A stretch of 64,000 nt of DNA from NCBI RefSeq assembly GCF_963576675.1, contig NC_088918.1:38411501-38475500 (forward strand). Direction: 5' to 3'. Origin of the DNA: Euphorbia lathyris. Its lineage: Eukaryota; Streptophyta; Magnoliopsida; Malpighiales; Euphorbiaceae. The notes under the pieces are model-generated. The model was not told the DNA's origin. It did not search any database and saw only the letters and a program-made list of their open reading frames with translations. This document shows, in pieces, positions 47,872 through 59,618 of this stretch. The number at the start of each line of letters is the position of its first letter. The first letter of the stretch is position 1. Position numbers and translations under genes: made by a program.

Positions 47872-47890
47872 GTTGCCCCTACTTTTCTAT
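47872..47890 (-). other. Polypurine tract of the 17.7-kb element
   Basis: The minus strand reads AAAAGTAGGGGCAAC directly before the 3' LTR start TGTAGACAC. Confidence 0.6.
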
Positions 47891-48077
47891 TTTGACAGTG
47901 ATGTGTGTGGTTCGAAAACGTTTTTTTGCTAACGTAACACATGCAATGTAAAACATATAAAAGTAAAAGACACGTAACGAGTAGGAGGAAACATACCTGA
48001 CCTTTGCGCTGCACGCTCCGGCGTTGCTCTCTGACTGCATCAGACTCTGCTTCGGGCTGCACCCTAGTTCACGACCG

Positions 48078-48735
48078 CGGGGATAATGGCTAAATAGCTA
48101 CCCTAGTTTACGACCACGGGGATAATGGCTAAACAGCTACCCCATTTCAATATTGCGGAGATAATGGCTAAATAGCTACCCTGATTTACGACTGCGGGGA
48201 TAATGGCTAAATAGCTACCCTATTTCAAGATTGCGGGGATAATGGCTAAACAGCTACCCTATTTCAAGATTGCGGGGATAATGGCTAAACAGCTACCCTA
48301 TTTCAAGATTGCGAGGATAATGGATAAACAGCTACCCTAATCTACGACTGTGGGGATAATGGCTAAACAGTTACCCTATTTCAAGATTGCGGGGATAATG
48401 GCTAAACAGCTACCCTATTTCAAGATTGCGGGGATAATGGCTAAACAGCTACCCCATTTCAAGATTGCGGGGATAATGGCTAAACAGCTACCCTATTTCA
48501 AGATTGCGGGGATAATGGCTAAACAGCTACCCCATTTCAAGATCGCGGGGATAATGGCTAAACAGCTACCCTATTTCAAGATTGCGGGGATAATGGCTAA
48601 ACAGCTACCCTGATTTCAAGATTGCGGGGATAATGGCTAAACAGCTACCCCATTTCAAGATCGCGGGGATAATGGCTAAACAGCTACCCTATTTCAAGAT
48701 TGCGGGGATAATGGCTAAACAGCTACCCTAGTCTA
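48078..48735. repeat. Tandem array 1, 39-bp unit, 17 copies
   Basis: Seventeen units with the core GATAATGGCTAAACAGCTAC, differing at a few positions. The first units and the last one carry an ACGAC-type second half; most carry ATTTCAAGATTGCGG. It lies near the element's 3' LTR, where Ogre-type elements are known to have variable tandem repeats. The ORF through it is only the repeat read in frame (39 = 3 x 13). Confidence 0.95.
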
Positions 48736-48750
48736 CGATCTTAGGTAAAT

Positions 48751-49320
48751 ATGGCTCAAAAGCAACTCCGGTCTGCGACCATGAGTCAGATGGCTCAAAA
48801 GCAACTCCGATCTGCGACCGTGAGTCAGATGGCTCAAAAGCAACTCCGGTCTGCGACCGTGAGTCAGATGGCTCAAAAGCAACTCCGGTCTGCGACCGTG
48901 AGTCAGATGGTTCAAAGGCAACTCCGGTCTGCGACCGTGAGTCAGATGGCTCAAAAGCAACTCCGGTCTGCGACCGTGAGTCAGATGGCTCAAAAGCAAC
49001 TCCGGTCTGCGACCGTGAGTCAAATGGCTCAAAAGCAACTCCGGTCTGCGACCGTGAGTCAAATGGCTCAAAAGCAACTCCGGTCTGCGACCGTGAGTCA
49101 GATGGCTCAAAAGCAACTCCGGTCTGCGACCGTGAGTCAGATGGCTCAAAAGCAACTCCGGTCTGCGACCGTGAGTCAAATGGCTCAAAAGCAACTCCGG
49201 TCTGCGACCGCGAGTCAGATGGCTCAAAAGCAACTCCGATCTGCGACCGCGAGTCAGGTGGCTCAAAAGCAACTCCGGTCTGCGACCGTGAGTTAAAATG
49301 GCTCAAAAGCAACCCTGGTC
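48751..49320. repeat. Tandem array 2, 39-bp unit, 15 copies
   Basis: Fifteen units with cores ATGGCTCAAAAGCAACTCCG and TCTGCGACCGTGAGTCAG. The unit length is the same as in array 1, from which it is separated by a single transitional unit. ORFs on both strands are open only because the unit is a multiple of three. Confidence 0.95.
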
Positions 49321-49736
49321 TCTAAATCGACCGCAGGTGTGTAGTGATGCATATAGATGGATGAATGTAGCCTAGTCTATGGATGCATGTAAACACCTAT
49401 GTGTGTGTGTAGGTGACTGTGCGTGTGTTTGAATGTGCATAAGTGTGGCTTATGTGTTTTGCTTTATGCGGATGTATGGACATGTGTGTATGCGAACTAT
49501 GTACATGTGGATGAAATGCTCGGATGGATTCCCTTTTCATAGGCTTGGAGGATTTTTGTAGCTTCAGATCAAGAAATGATGTTTCGGGCCGTCCCCAAGG
49601 AGTGCGAGGATGAGGGCGAGGTTAAGTTTGAAACCAAGGGTTGTAAGGATAAGGATTTGGTCTTGATGAGCTCGTGTCAAAGGGACTCTCGCTTTTAACC
49701 AGAGTTTGACGTATCATTTTTTCCCTAATTTTTGCC
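49321..49736. other. TG-rich spacer in the 17.7-kb element
   Basis: ATGTGTG/GTGTGT-rich stretch (about 49,330-49,520), then unique sequence. No gene seen. Confidence 0.5.
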
Positions 49737-49905
49737 TGAGCTGCCCTTTTCGGGTTTTCAACTCAACGGGATCTCTCCGATGTTCTCTATCTCTCCTTTT
49801 GCATGAACTGCCCCTAGGGGTTTTCAATTCATCTTTTCTATATCTCACTGATTTTTTCTATCTCTCCTTTTGCTTGGATCGCCTCTTTGGAGGTTTTCAA
49901 TCCAA
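49737..49905. repeat. Three two-stem hairpins, cluster A
   Basis: Hairpins at 49737-49765, 49803-49832 and 49874-49905 share one plan: outer stem, then GCC-type inner stem, short loop, inner stem partner, TTTTCA, outer stem partner. Outer stems are TGAG/CTCA, ATGAA/TTCAT and TTGGAT/ATCCAA. Inner stems are CCC/GGG, CCCC/GGGG and CCTC/GAGG. Starts are 66 and 71 bp apart. Confidence 0.8.
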
Positions 49906-50495
49906 CCTTTTTGTTCAATTTCTCTTCTCTTTTTCTTTCTTTCTTGATTGTGAATGATACCGGATAGCACAGGGGGTTTATATTCATAGGCCATTTCTAT
50001 GCTAATCATTTGATGATGAGTTCATGCCCGATGCCTTCGTTAATGGAGAAGCTTCCGGAGTGAGATGGATGTTGATCTGATTGTAGGGCCGTGCCCCCGA
50101 TTAAAGTTACCGTCTTGGTGTAGGTTAGAAGTTGATGCAGGCGTATGCCCCTGCCAACTCGAGGTGAGATTTCGTGTGCGCCAAACTAGGGATACTGCCG
50201 TTGGGAGTAGCTATGGAGGAGAGACGCTTCGGTCGAAGTTTGACCCTTGAGAGGACCACATAGGAGCAGAGGAACCAGACTTCATGGAGCATGAGAGAGA
50301 GGAATAGTCTTTTTTTTTTTAGTCTTTTTTTTATAGATTTTGGATCGGTTTATGGGTGTTGGGGTGATTTCAGTTGAGATGGGGTGCCTATTGATGCGGG
50401 TGTTTTTATGGCAAATGCAACCGTCTAGCTTAAGTAAAGCACTTGGCAAACATACATTGAGTTGATTACTGCTCAGTTTATTAACCACTGTCACC
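49906..50495. other. Non-coding spacer between hairpin clusters
   Basis: No supported gene. It contains a simpler CATAG/CTATG hairpin near 50,000 and T-runs near 50,310-50,330. Confidence 0.4.
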
Positions 50496-50645
50496 GAAGT
50501 ATGCCCTTTCGGGTTTTCACACTTCAGTTATTTTAACTCTCTCCTTCTATCCCCGGAATTTTCAAATAAGCGCCCCACGGGGTTTTCACTTATTGGGGTG
50601 TCCCTTATTGTTGCATAGGCCGTCCTTTGCGGATTTTCAACCTAT
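50496..50645. repeat. Three two-stem hairpins, cluster B
   Basis: Hairpins at 50496-50525, 50565-50594 and 50615-50645 follow the plan of cluster A. Outer stems are GAAGT/ACTTC, AATAAG/CTTATT and ATAGG/CCTAT. Inner stems are CCC/GGG, CCCC/GGGG and TCC/GGA. All keep TTTTCA between the inner and outer 3' strands. Confidence 0.8.
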
Positions 50646-51610
50646 CGGGATTTTCTTTCTTTCTTTTTTTTTATTTTTATGAGAAGGATTCCTCGGTTCC
50701 CTCGAGATTGATTAAAGTTCTGAACTTTGTTGCCGCCTTCGGCTTCCCTTGACTATGCATTTGATCTTTCTTCGTTACAGTGAGCTTCTGTTTGATTACA
50801 CATTTGTTGGGCAATGTCAACCGCTCTTGCCACCTTGACGCCTCTTGGCTGATCACGTCAGCTTTTTGATTTATTTTCTGTTACTTCCGATTGACTTGAC
50901 TTTGCCCCTGGGCCTTTTTAGCATCATTTTTTCTTTCCTTGTTTAACTTTGAGTCATCATAGGTCTAAACCCTTTCGTTGATCCTAGAACAAAATATTTT
51001 ATCGATGATAGGCTAGTTGCCCTTGCCTCGTTCTGAATGGCGCACTCCTGTACTTGTGTCTCCCTTTGGGGGGAGAAATCTTTGTCGGTGCCTCAGTGTA
51101 AGTATGGCTTTGAGGGCTTGTTGCTTGCTCCATATTTTCTTTTCTTTTTCTTTCTTTTGGACTTTGTTGATTGTCGCTCAATCTTCTTTTCGGCAAAACC
51201 CGGTGAGAACCCTTCGTTTTATGGATCTACGTCCGACTTATCATCGTAGAGTCAGGGAATCGCTTCTCATGATTTATTTTGCTTTTTTTTTTATTCTCTT
51301 AATTTCCTCTCTTCAGTGGTTAAGTACTGAGCAATAAGTATATTCTAGAGCTTATGTCCGTGCCATGATAGAAGCGGGAATATCTCAATTAAGTGTATAT
51401 CGAATGTAAGTACGTATGTTTAGGATAAATTTGCGGAAACGAAATTTCATTGAATTCAAAAGGAAGTTAATAACATCTCGTGGAATAGAAGATAAAATAA
51501 AAGACAAGGATAAAGACTACAAGTGCAATCCTCTCTCTCATACTACTTCGGGAAGCTTCAAGTTCACCTGCTTCCTAAGTGTCCTCAATCTAGAGAACTT
51601 CTTCTTTCGC
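50646..51610. other. Non-coding region between hairpins and gag-like ORF
   Basis: No gene supported. Possible decayed hairpins occur (GCCG/CGGC near 50,730, TCTCCC/GGGAGA near 51,060) without the TTTTCA signature. Confidence 0.4.
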
Positions 51611-52363
51611 TTATCCTGATCCGTGATAGACCTCACCGTTCAAGGAACAAGTTGAAGACTTCATCCGCTGAGAAGGATCTGGATCACTTATCTTCCCAGC
51701 TTCGATGAGATCTTGGATTTCATGCTTCAACTTCATGCAAGTGCTTGTTTCGTGACCATATTTCTGGTGGAAGTGGCAGTAGCCCCTGCGTTTGACTAAT
51801 TCAGTGGTGTGACCTCCCGTGGCTGGTAGAGGGTGAAGTATGTCATGCATTCGTAGACCCTCCAACACTTCAAACAAGGGTTGAGTGAAAGTGGAGAATT
51901 CCCTTCCCTCTCTCCTATACTGAGTGGGCGATGGAGGGCGAACAACACTGGTAATCTCATGTCCTCGATGGTGTGGATCTTGTTGTGTTCGTGGAATATG
52001 GTGTGAGACTACCCTTGGTGGAGTGGATGTTTGTGGATTAACTTGTGACGTGAGCTGGAACATAGGTTTCTCCATAGCAGCTTTCGGGATCTCCGCAACT
52101 AGTGACTCGCTCAGGACCTCCCTGACCAACCTTTTCAGCTCTATCTTGAATTCATCTGAAGCAAGGATACCAGGAAGAACTCGCTCAATTTCTGCTCTGA
52201 GATTGAAATCTCCTATCATCTCTTGGGAATTTTCAACCCCCTCATGCTTAGTATTCTCCGGATCATTAAGAGCACGTTTGAACTCATCAGAAAAGATGTA
52301 TTTGGCTAAAGCCCCTTGCACACGGCTCTCAAGATTGTGGTTTGAATTGCTGGACTGGGCCAT
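51611..52363 (-). CDS. Gag-like protein of the 17.7-kb element
   Basis: This 250-residue frame starts at the ATG at 52363 (MAQSSNSNHNLESRV); the frame extends upstream to 52420, but this Met fits better. The N-terminal half is helical and charged, with two related segments (YIFSDEFKRAL and ILASDEFKIEL). A Pro/His/Arg-rich linker follows. The C-terminal third has YCHFHQKYGHETSTCMKLKH and then EIQDLIEAGKI. That is the C-X2-H-X4-GH-X4-C plus EI-LI-G pattern seen near the end of plant Tat-type gypsy gag proteins. It is shorter than a full Ogre gag and is not followed by protease or RT. It is the only plausible coding region in this element; it may bind the element's RNA or may be a remnant. Confidence 0.65.
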   Translation of the reverse strand: MAQSSNSNHNLESRVQGALAKYIFSDEFKRALNDPENTKHEGVENSQEMIGDFNLRAEIERVLPGILASDEFKIELKRLVREVLSESLVAEIPKAAMEKPMFQLTSQVNPQTSTPPRVVSHHIPRTQQDPHHRGHEITSVVRPPSPTQYRREGREFSTFTQPLFEVLEGLRMHDILHPLPATGGHTTELVKRRGYCHFHQKYGHETSTCMKLKHEIQDLIEAGKISDPDPSQRMKSSTCSLNGEVYHGSG

Positions 52364-52420
52364 GAGTTGGGTTTCTAACAAGGAAAGAGAAAGGATTGGT
52401 GAGTGGAGCTTTTTAGGCAT

Positions 52421-52730
52421 TATGAATTTTGATGATGCATGTGTGATGCGAATGTTAAAGCTATCTACTTGTGCCTCCTATAGATGGATGTATGATTTAT
52501 GCATGATTCGTGGTTTGCGCTTTATTTCTTACAACATAAACACGATTTGACTGGAGCTAAACCCCTTCTTCTTTTTTCTTTTCTTTTTTTTTTTTTTTTT
52601 TACCAGAGCCGTCGGCAGTACTTTGGTCGTTTGTGCTAACTTACCTGTTTGGAAGTGCCGATGCCTAAAACCATTTCAACTGTTATACACACATTAGTAC
52701 GAACCCTACAAGTTCACCTTGCAATGCTTT
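52421..52730. other. Spacer with long T-tract
   Basis: Includes a T-rich tract (about 52,560-52,602), which is a purine tract on the element's sense strand upstream of the gag-like ORF. No gene seen. Confidence 0.5.
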
Positions 52731-55700
52731 ACAAGATGTACAATGTTGAATGACGCTTGACACGACTGACACTTGTGAGATTGAGACGACCCTCATGATA
52801 CGTAAAATCCCCTATGACACTAGGTAAATGAGAGTGTACCCCGATGATATCCATGACGTGTAGATACATTGGAGGGGTAGCGACATGAGTGGTGGGAATG
52901 GCATATTTGGTACATCGATACGACTCACGATCTAAAAAGAACAACCTAAGCGATCATGCCTGAGGTGTATGTGAGGGATTGCCATCCTTGGTGGCAATGA
53001 CGTACTTCGAAGATAGGCGGTGTTACACGGACTGATGTGACGCTCATGGTATGTCCGAGACTCAAACAGACCGTGATGGAGGCATGCGGGGCATTTGTCC
53101 ATAGTTTACTTGGTATCGATACTGATAACAGGGAACCGTCTTTCTGGGAAACACAAGTTTCCTGAAACAGACCGACGTAGAGGGCGTGTCCTAAACTAGA
53201 AGCAAGCGGGATGAGACCACCGCATATGGGGTGTGGGTCAAGGGTTAGTTTAAACCCAAGACACGAATACGTAGGTGTACCAACGGAACCTTGGCGTGTT
53301 ATGCAGAAAGTGGTGATGCACAGGACATGCCCTAAATAGGTTAAGGCATAGGGGAGGCTCGAGTGACATATGTGATGTGCGCTAATCGTCAGCTTCTCCT
53401 GGAAAGCAACTATTACGATGATGGCTATTATCTGACGGGATAACGAACACGGAATTCCCGACACTCGAGGTACGAATAGGATGCATATGTCAACGTACGA
53501 GGTACGTGTCAATTATTAACTCCTACTTGGCTCACTAGCATCTTGACATAGTGGTTTGAAACGTGGTGCGTTCAGGAAACACGATGACGTACTTGGTATG
53601 CCTTAGAGGTAGCCAAAAGGCATGATGGGAGTCCCACTTGATGTGCCCCCACGATTGACTTATACGTAACTCATGAACGATGTGATGGCTTGATTTTGGG
53701 ATTTCGACCATTGTGGGGGAAATCCAACATGCTAGGTACGAGACACGAATAGGGTACGCATATGACACACGTATTATCTGACCAACTTTGGGTACAGAGA
53801 TGACTCGAGAGGTACCTTCTAACAACATTGGAGGTGTAAGCTCGACACGATACCGACACGCAGGGTGTGGTTCAAGGATTAACTTAAGCTAGGGACCCAA
53901 ATACCTCGATGGATTTGCGGACATCAGTGCGTCCGGTAGAATGAGAGGTGTCCTAATCCGATCGAGGTATCAACGAGACGGAAATGAAGACTTACCTGGT
54001 ATGTGTCGAAGGTCAATTTGTTTCATAACGCAAACCCGACGAAGATATGTTTTATGAGAATCACTAAAGATCTTACGCGGATATGTCTGACGTATTCGGT
54101 CCATCATTGATATTTGAGATACCAACGATGACACACAGGGTGGACATCCATAGTTCGACGGGAACCTATTACTATGAACAACTCGAGGAACAACGAGGAC
54201 GCGAACCAAGACCTTCGAGGTAAGTGCCAAATGTTGGACTTAGCCGCGGTATGAACAACTCGATACTACTGATACGAGTGAGACTCAAATAGCGACACAT
54301 AGGGCATGTGTCTCAGACTCGTGGATAAGGCAATTCGGAGTTTGGGGGCACATGGACAGCGGTACCAATGATGTAGGGAGAGCGTGTCGAGGATTTGACG
54401 ATAGAAACAAACCGATGTTTGAGACGTACTCCAGATATGAGTGACAATTTACAGGGCGTACGTCAAGAGTTTGATAGGAACCTCATGACATGAACGACTC
54501 AGTGTGTCAAGGTATGGGCGGGATGCCCGAGATGTCCCATAGGGTACGTGCCTAAGGGTGTGACTTGGACTCGATGACATGAATCACTCTATATGACAGG
54601 TACGGGCCAAAAGTTCAACTTGAACTTGTCGATACAAATGACTCGACATTGGGGGTGTAAGCAAGATGCACGTGATGACATATATGAACTTGCCCCAGAT
54701 TCGACTGGAACTCAATGACATGAGTGACTCGACATTTGACATGCGAACAAGACATACCGAACCGCGTATATGGGTGTGTGCCACAAGCTTAACCTTGACT
54801 GGATGGTATAAATGACTCAGTTTTCGACATGTGAGTAAGGTGCGAGGGATGACCTACGGAACGCGCGTCAAAGGTCGGTCCAGAATTGGATAGCCTAATG
54901 ACATACTCGTGGGCTACAAATATTGACAAGGCGACATGTGGGGCACATTTTGACAAGGCCCAATGTATGACTAAAGCGCAAGTGGTGACATACGAGATAC
55001 GCACCGAAAGCTGATACGTGTTCGAAGGACTAGTGTCACATGTTTGGAATACTGATGTGTTACGATATATGATGACACACCTGGTATGTCTCATATCGAT
55101 TTGCCCATTTTTGAAGATGCGACAGTGTGTCTCAAGAAGGCCGAGGATGCGCGGGTTACCTTAGTACAATGACGTATCGATATACAAAGTACGGTCGAGA
55201 GTACCAATAGGGGCATGAGGATGACCTACTAGCTAAGAGTTTAGTGCAATGACGCATAGATTCATTAGATGTGACGAGGTGACCTATAAGGCGCTAGCTA
55301 AAGAGCGGATATGACGCCATGACTTCGTGTGAAGCGTGCATCAGAGGGTCAATATGAACCTGGGATCCGGACAGTGGGATGACGCAAATACGAGGGGACG
55401 CTATGACGACCCACATGGCGCACCTAAAGGTACAAATTGGAAGCGTGGGTAACACACCAGTCAAGGGTTCGTTTCGAAGTTCAGGGTATTGCCCATAATT
55501 TTGAAATACGGAGGTGCTACGTATGGACTACCTCCCCAGATGCGAATGACGACAGGTAAACGAGATTCGTGTGAAACAGTTCACTCGACCCTAAGGTTTC
55601 GATCCTACAACCACGTAACTTTGGAGTATAGATGCACGGCGCACCGACACACATGGCATGTCTTAGCATGCGAAGGTCATGATGGCAACCTATGAGGTGA

Positions 55701-57550
55701 GGGGCATGGATAATGCAACAACGTAATTTGGAATCACTTGGGCATTGTGTATAGCGTGGCGACATCCGGGGATATGTCTTGAGATACGAAAGGGAGGTGA
55801 CGACGACCCATGAGATTATGGTTCTATTTGAGATCAAGGTGCCAGTCATAATATTGAGATGAGTTGGCTAGGGCGTAGCGACACACATGATATGTCTTGA
55901 GGCGTAAGTAGGACGTGTATGAGACATGTGGTGAATGGTTAATTCGAGTCTCAAGGGAACCGACGCCACGACAAATTTTTTTTTTTTTGAACCATCGATA
56001 AGTTGCCCGCGACATGGTGACACACATAGTATGTCTCGAGTCGACCGTGTGGAGAGTGAACGGAATTTGCCCCACGATGCGAATGTTATGACAAACGAAG
56101 TATGACCACCAAGCAGTTTGGATCTGGCAAGGATGCATATCTAACGAACAGTATTCTCAACCATGATAAAGGGAGGCGGAGTACGTCGTGACACATGGGA
56201 TATGTCTCCGGATAACTTAAGCATGGTGGCAAAGACGCATGTGATATGCCACGATGCATAGGGTATACCTCCTAACGGCATAAACAAGACGATAAAGATG
56301 GGCGTGGCGTATCCCACACAAAGTATAACACGACGAAGACGTAGGGAGTACCTCGAGGTCCAAAGGTGCTCCTCTGGACTAATATGTAAGACACATCACA
56401 CATGCGGGGTAGAACTTTTGACGGGCATGCGAGACATGGTAATGACATGAGATACATTGCGATATACGGGATGTGTCTTCCGTTAGGCACCTAGCAAGGC
56501 GAGGACTCAGGTCATGCTATACAGTGTATGGCTCTAGACTAGCGTATCTGACATGAAAGACGCATATGCGACCTATCGCGATGTATAACCTTGACAATAC
56601 CCGGATGTACGCGATGCACGGTGGCGCATTAAGTACATGCTGTGACTAGTGTATAGTTGATGCGATGGAGACGTACGAGACAATTCATGATATGGAAGGC
56701 GGAACGAGGCAAGGACGTATGGGATACGTCACAACCCAACTGGTATGTCTCCGTCAAACGCATATAACATGGTGAAAAAGCGCCTGATACACCATAACAT
56801 GCGGGACATGAATCTCATGCCTCTCGCTTGGCGTAAGGGAAGAGGCGAAGATGTATGGGAGGCATTATGTCACACATAGTATACCTTTTGAACGGTGTGT
56901 AATGACATGGTAGAGACACCAGGAATGAGTCCCAATAAGCGGGGCTCAACAGGGAAAAGACATATGGAATATGTCGCGACATGACAGGTATGCCTCTTGA
57001 TTGGTGCCCGGACGACTAATGGAAGATGCATGGGGCGCATTACGTCCTACGGGGTACAACAAAGTGAAGATACAAGGAATATGTCACCACACGACAGGTG
57101 GGACTCCTGACGGGTGGACACATGATGACACGACGCAGCCAGGCCATAGGGGATTTGTCATAAGAGAATGGTATGCCTCTTAACCGGGCAAGGATATACA
57201 GGAGATGACGCGACATACGGGGTAAGCCAAAACCAAGGCGTAGGGGATATGCCATGACATAATGGTTGTACCTTCTGATCGGTGCCTACGATACTGGACA
57301 AATGTACGAGGTATGCTACTATACGGATAGTATACTAAGGCGAAGACGCATAGGATACGTCATGACATAATGGACATGCCTCCTAGCTAGAATACAAACG
57401 ACACGGTGAAGACGCATGAGATATGCCAAGGATGCATAGGATGCGTCCCAATACATAGGTATGACAAGGCAAAGACGTATGGGATACGTCACGACATAAC
57501 TGGTATGCCTCCTGAATGACACACGACGCCGGGGTCGACTCTTTCTCACA
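52731..57550. repeat. ~4.8-kb degenerate repeat region built on imperfect 17-bp palindromes
   Basis: The whole region reads as diverged units with GACAT / ATGTC / CGACATG motifs. In the best-preserved part (56,190-57,490) the units contain 17-mers GAC-RYAT-GGR-ATRY-GTC: perfect at 56714-56730, 56959-56975 and 57474-57490, and near-perfect at 56190-56206, 56234-56250, 57069-57085, 57345-57361, 57411-57427 and 57431-57447. These are often followed by CGACATAACTGGTATGCCTC or a variant. Minus-strand ORFs here are short and share no protein motif, so I treat the region as non-coding. Confidence 0.75.
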
Positions 57551-59598
57551 TCCCTAATAAATACGTCCTAAGTCTACGAAACCTAGAATGGCTGCACGCA
57601 ATTTGGTTAGCATGCAACGCTCTACATGGTATGACTGCAATGATTTGTTAAGCATAGAATGTATTATAACTTAAATTTGACTTGACTGATGTACAACAAT
57701 ATATAAATCTATACAAACTAACTAGTTAGCGGAAAAATCGTACATAACGCGTAAGTAGATCGCAATAAGAGAAAGAAAACGTTAGATAACAATCACATTC
57801 ATCACATCATCTCTCTTCCATCCTTATTTCTCCACACACTCGTTGGTCCAAGTCTCTTTCCTAGGATTTTGGTATGGGCTCACATCGTGGTCCAGGGGAC
57901 GCGTGATGCCGTCGATTATTGCAGAAAAGTAAATCATCCATCAGACAATACAGTTCGTTTTGACGCATCCATGTTTAGTGACTAAGAAATCGACCAAGTT
58001 GGATTGTTCTTTCAGAATAACTCGTCTTTTGTCCTTTTGTGAGACGCATTAATTCGGGTTTTGACTCCCTTTGAGCGCATCTCAGTTTTTAGACACGGTT
58101 CGAGTTACTCTTCTAGTTCAATCGTTCGTTATCATCTATGATTCGTTCCCTTTTATTCACGTGGATTCGTGTCTCGATTTTTGGATTACAACGGGATCTT
58201 TTTGGATCTATCGAGAGACGTAACCACGCGTTTATTTAGTGATGGAATCATTTTTGAATTTAGGGAACGGAATCATCGCGTAATGTGTTTGTTTTTAGCG
58301 TCGAGGATTCGTTTGCTCCTGAAAAGACGGCGAGTCTTATTTGAGCGCACGGTAATCTTTTGGCTAACAACAATCCTTCATTCTTTCCAATTCACGGGAT
58401 ATATCACCTTAGTGTGGTTATAGAAAATCAACGTTTTGTTGAATCGCATGTTTATTCGAGGCGAGGATATCACCGTTCTCTTTCCTTTAGGCGCGAATTT
58501 AAGCAAACACGTACATCGGGCCATATTTCTTGCAGTTTTGGTAACGGTCGAAATGATCGAGTCGTTAGTCAAAACCCGCAGTCTCGTCCATATGGTGCAA
58601 TTATATGGTTTGGCTCAATTCGGCTTCGAGATTTTAAACGGGGTATATATTCGTTCGAGACACGTATTCAACGACATTGGTTTATTTCCTTTAACTACCC
58701 TCGGTATTGATATATATCGTAGACTCGGAATGATTTTGGTCGTTTAGTTTATTTTTCTTTTGTTTTCCTAGTCACCTTTGCGGACACATCCATTTCTCTT
58801 AAGAACGACACGAGGCATAACGTAAAAGCTTGTCTTTTATTCGGAAGGGACGGGCTACTTGTGCGAAACTTTTCGCGTTATGACAAGGTCGTTCGAAACA
58901 GAAATGTTCTTCGTTTTCGTTTCGTCGTGATCTCGTTTTATCCCAATTTATCTAAAGAATGTGAATAACGGCTACCGTTAATATAGTCTTTTGTATTGAA
59001 ATGTAACTATCCTTAACACCGAACCGATTCATACTAATACGTGCTTACGTCATAACGTATTTCCTGAACACATGCCTTCGTCGGGACACCGAAAGGGACA
59101 AGGCGGGTCGCACATGTTCATTCATATGAGATGACTAAGTCGTCTTTAGTTCAAATCGTTTCGATGTTTTAGGGTAATTAGCATGTCGATTCATGAGTAT
59201 ATATTAACGCATCGTCTCACTTTCTTTACATAATTTAGGATTAGACACGTATCATGGCGGTTTGAAAACACGAACTGATTCATTTATCACATCAAAAATA
59301 GTAACGGGTAATCCTATGGAAACCTCTAAGGCTACTATATGCTGACACGGCTGACCGCGGGACCTCACAGGACCGCACAGATTCGCCCCTAACGAATGGA
59401 TGGGGACCCTCTGGCGCCTTACTGTAAGGGGGAACTTACGCTAGCCTCTTTCGAGCGACGAATGGACTCTCGCTAGAGGTTTCGTGCAAATTACCCAAAG
59501 GGTTTGCAATAATGCTCGTGAATGCATACGAAAAGAAGTAAAACGATCCGTCCCCGTTAAGGGCTTAGTGCATGCCTTCCGGAATCAAATTTCTCGCT
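57551..59598. other. 5' leader-side internal region of the 17.7-kb element
   Basis: About 2 kb between the degenerate repeats and the PBS. No ORF longer than about 116 codons and no recognised motif. In Ogre elements an extra ORF can precede gag; I see none here. Confidence 0.5.
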
Positions 59599-59599
59599 T

Positions 59600-59616
59600 C
59601 CCCAGCAGAGTCGCCA
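59600..59616 (-). other. Primer-binding site of the 17.7-kb element
   Basis: The minus strand reads TGGCGACTCTGCTGGGG starting 2 nt inside the 5' LTR. It begins TGG, as a complement to a tRNA CCA end must, and is not the initiator-Met type. Ogre elements are reported to use tRNA-Arg; I have not matched this one to a tRNA. Confidence 0.7.
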
Positions 59617-59618
59617 CT

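Noticed and set aside
47102..47932. ORFs in the GC-rich part of the 3' LTR, and their equivalents at 61,913-62,621
   Set aside because: Same LTR minisatellite effect. No conserved protein motif and no single preferred frame.
48350..48613. 87-codon ORF of repeated 13-residue units, and the 180-194-codon ORFs at 48,728-49,312
   Set aside because: The unit length of 39 bp is a multiple of three, so frames stay open automatically on both strands. This is non-coding tandem repeat DNA.
48078..49320. Possible CRISPR array
   Set aside because: Units are head-to-tail without unique spacers, and the context is a plant retrotransposon.
52729..57549. Many minus-strand ORFs of 60-188 codons
   Set aside because: They share no motif and follow the degenerate palindromic repeat. 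None begins with a convincing coding context.
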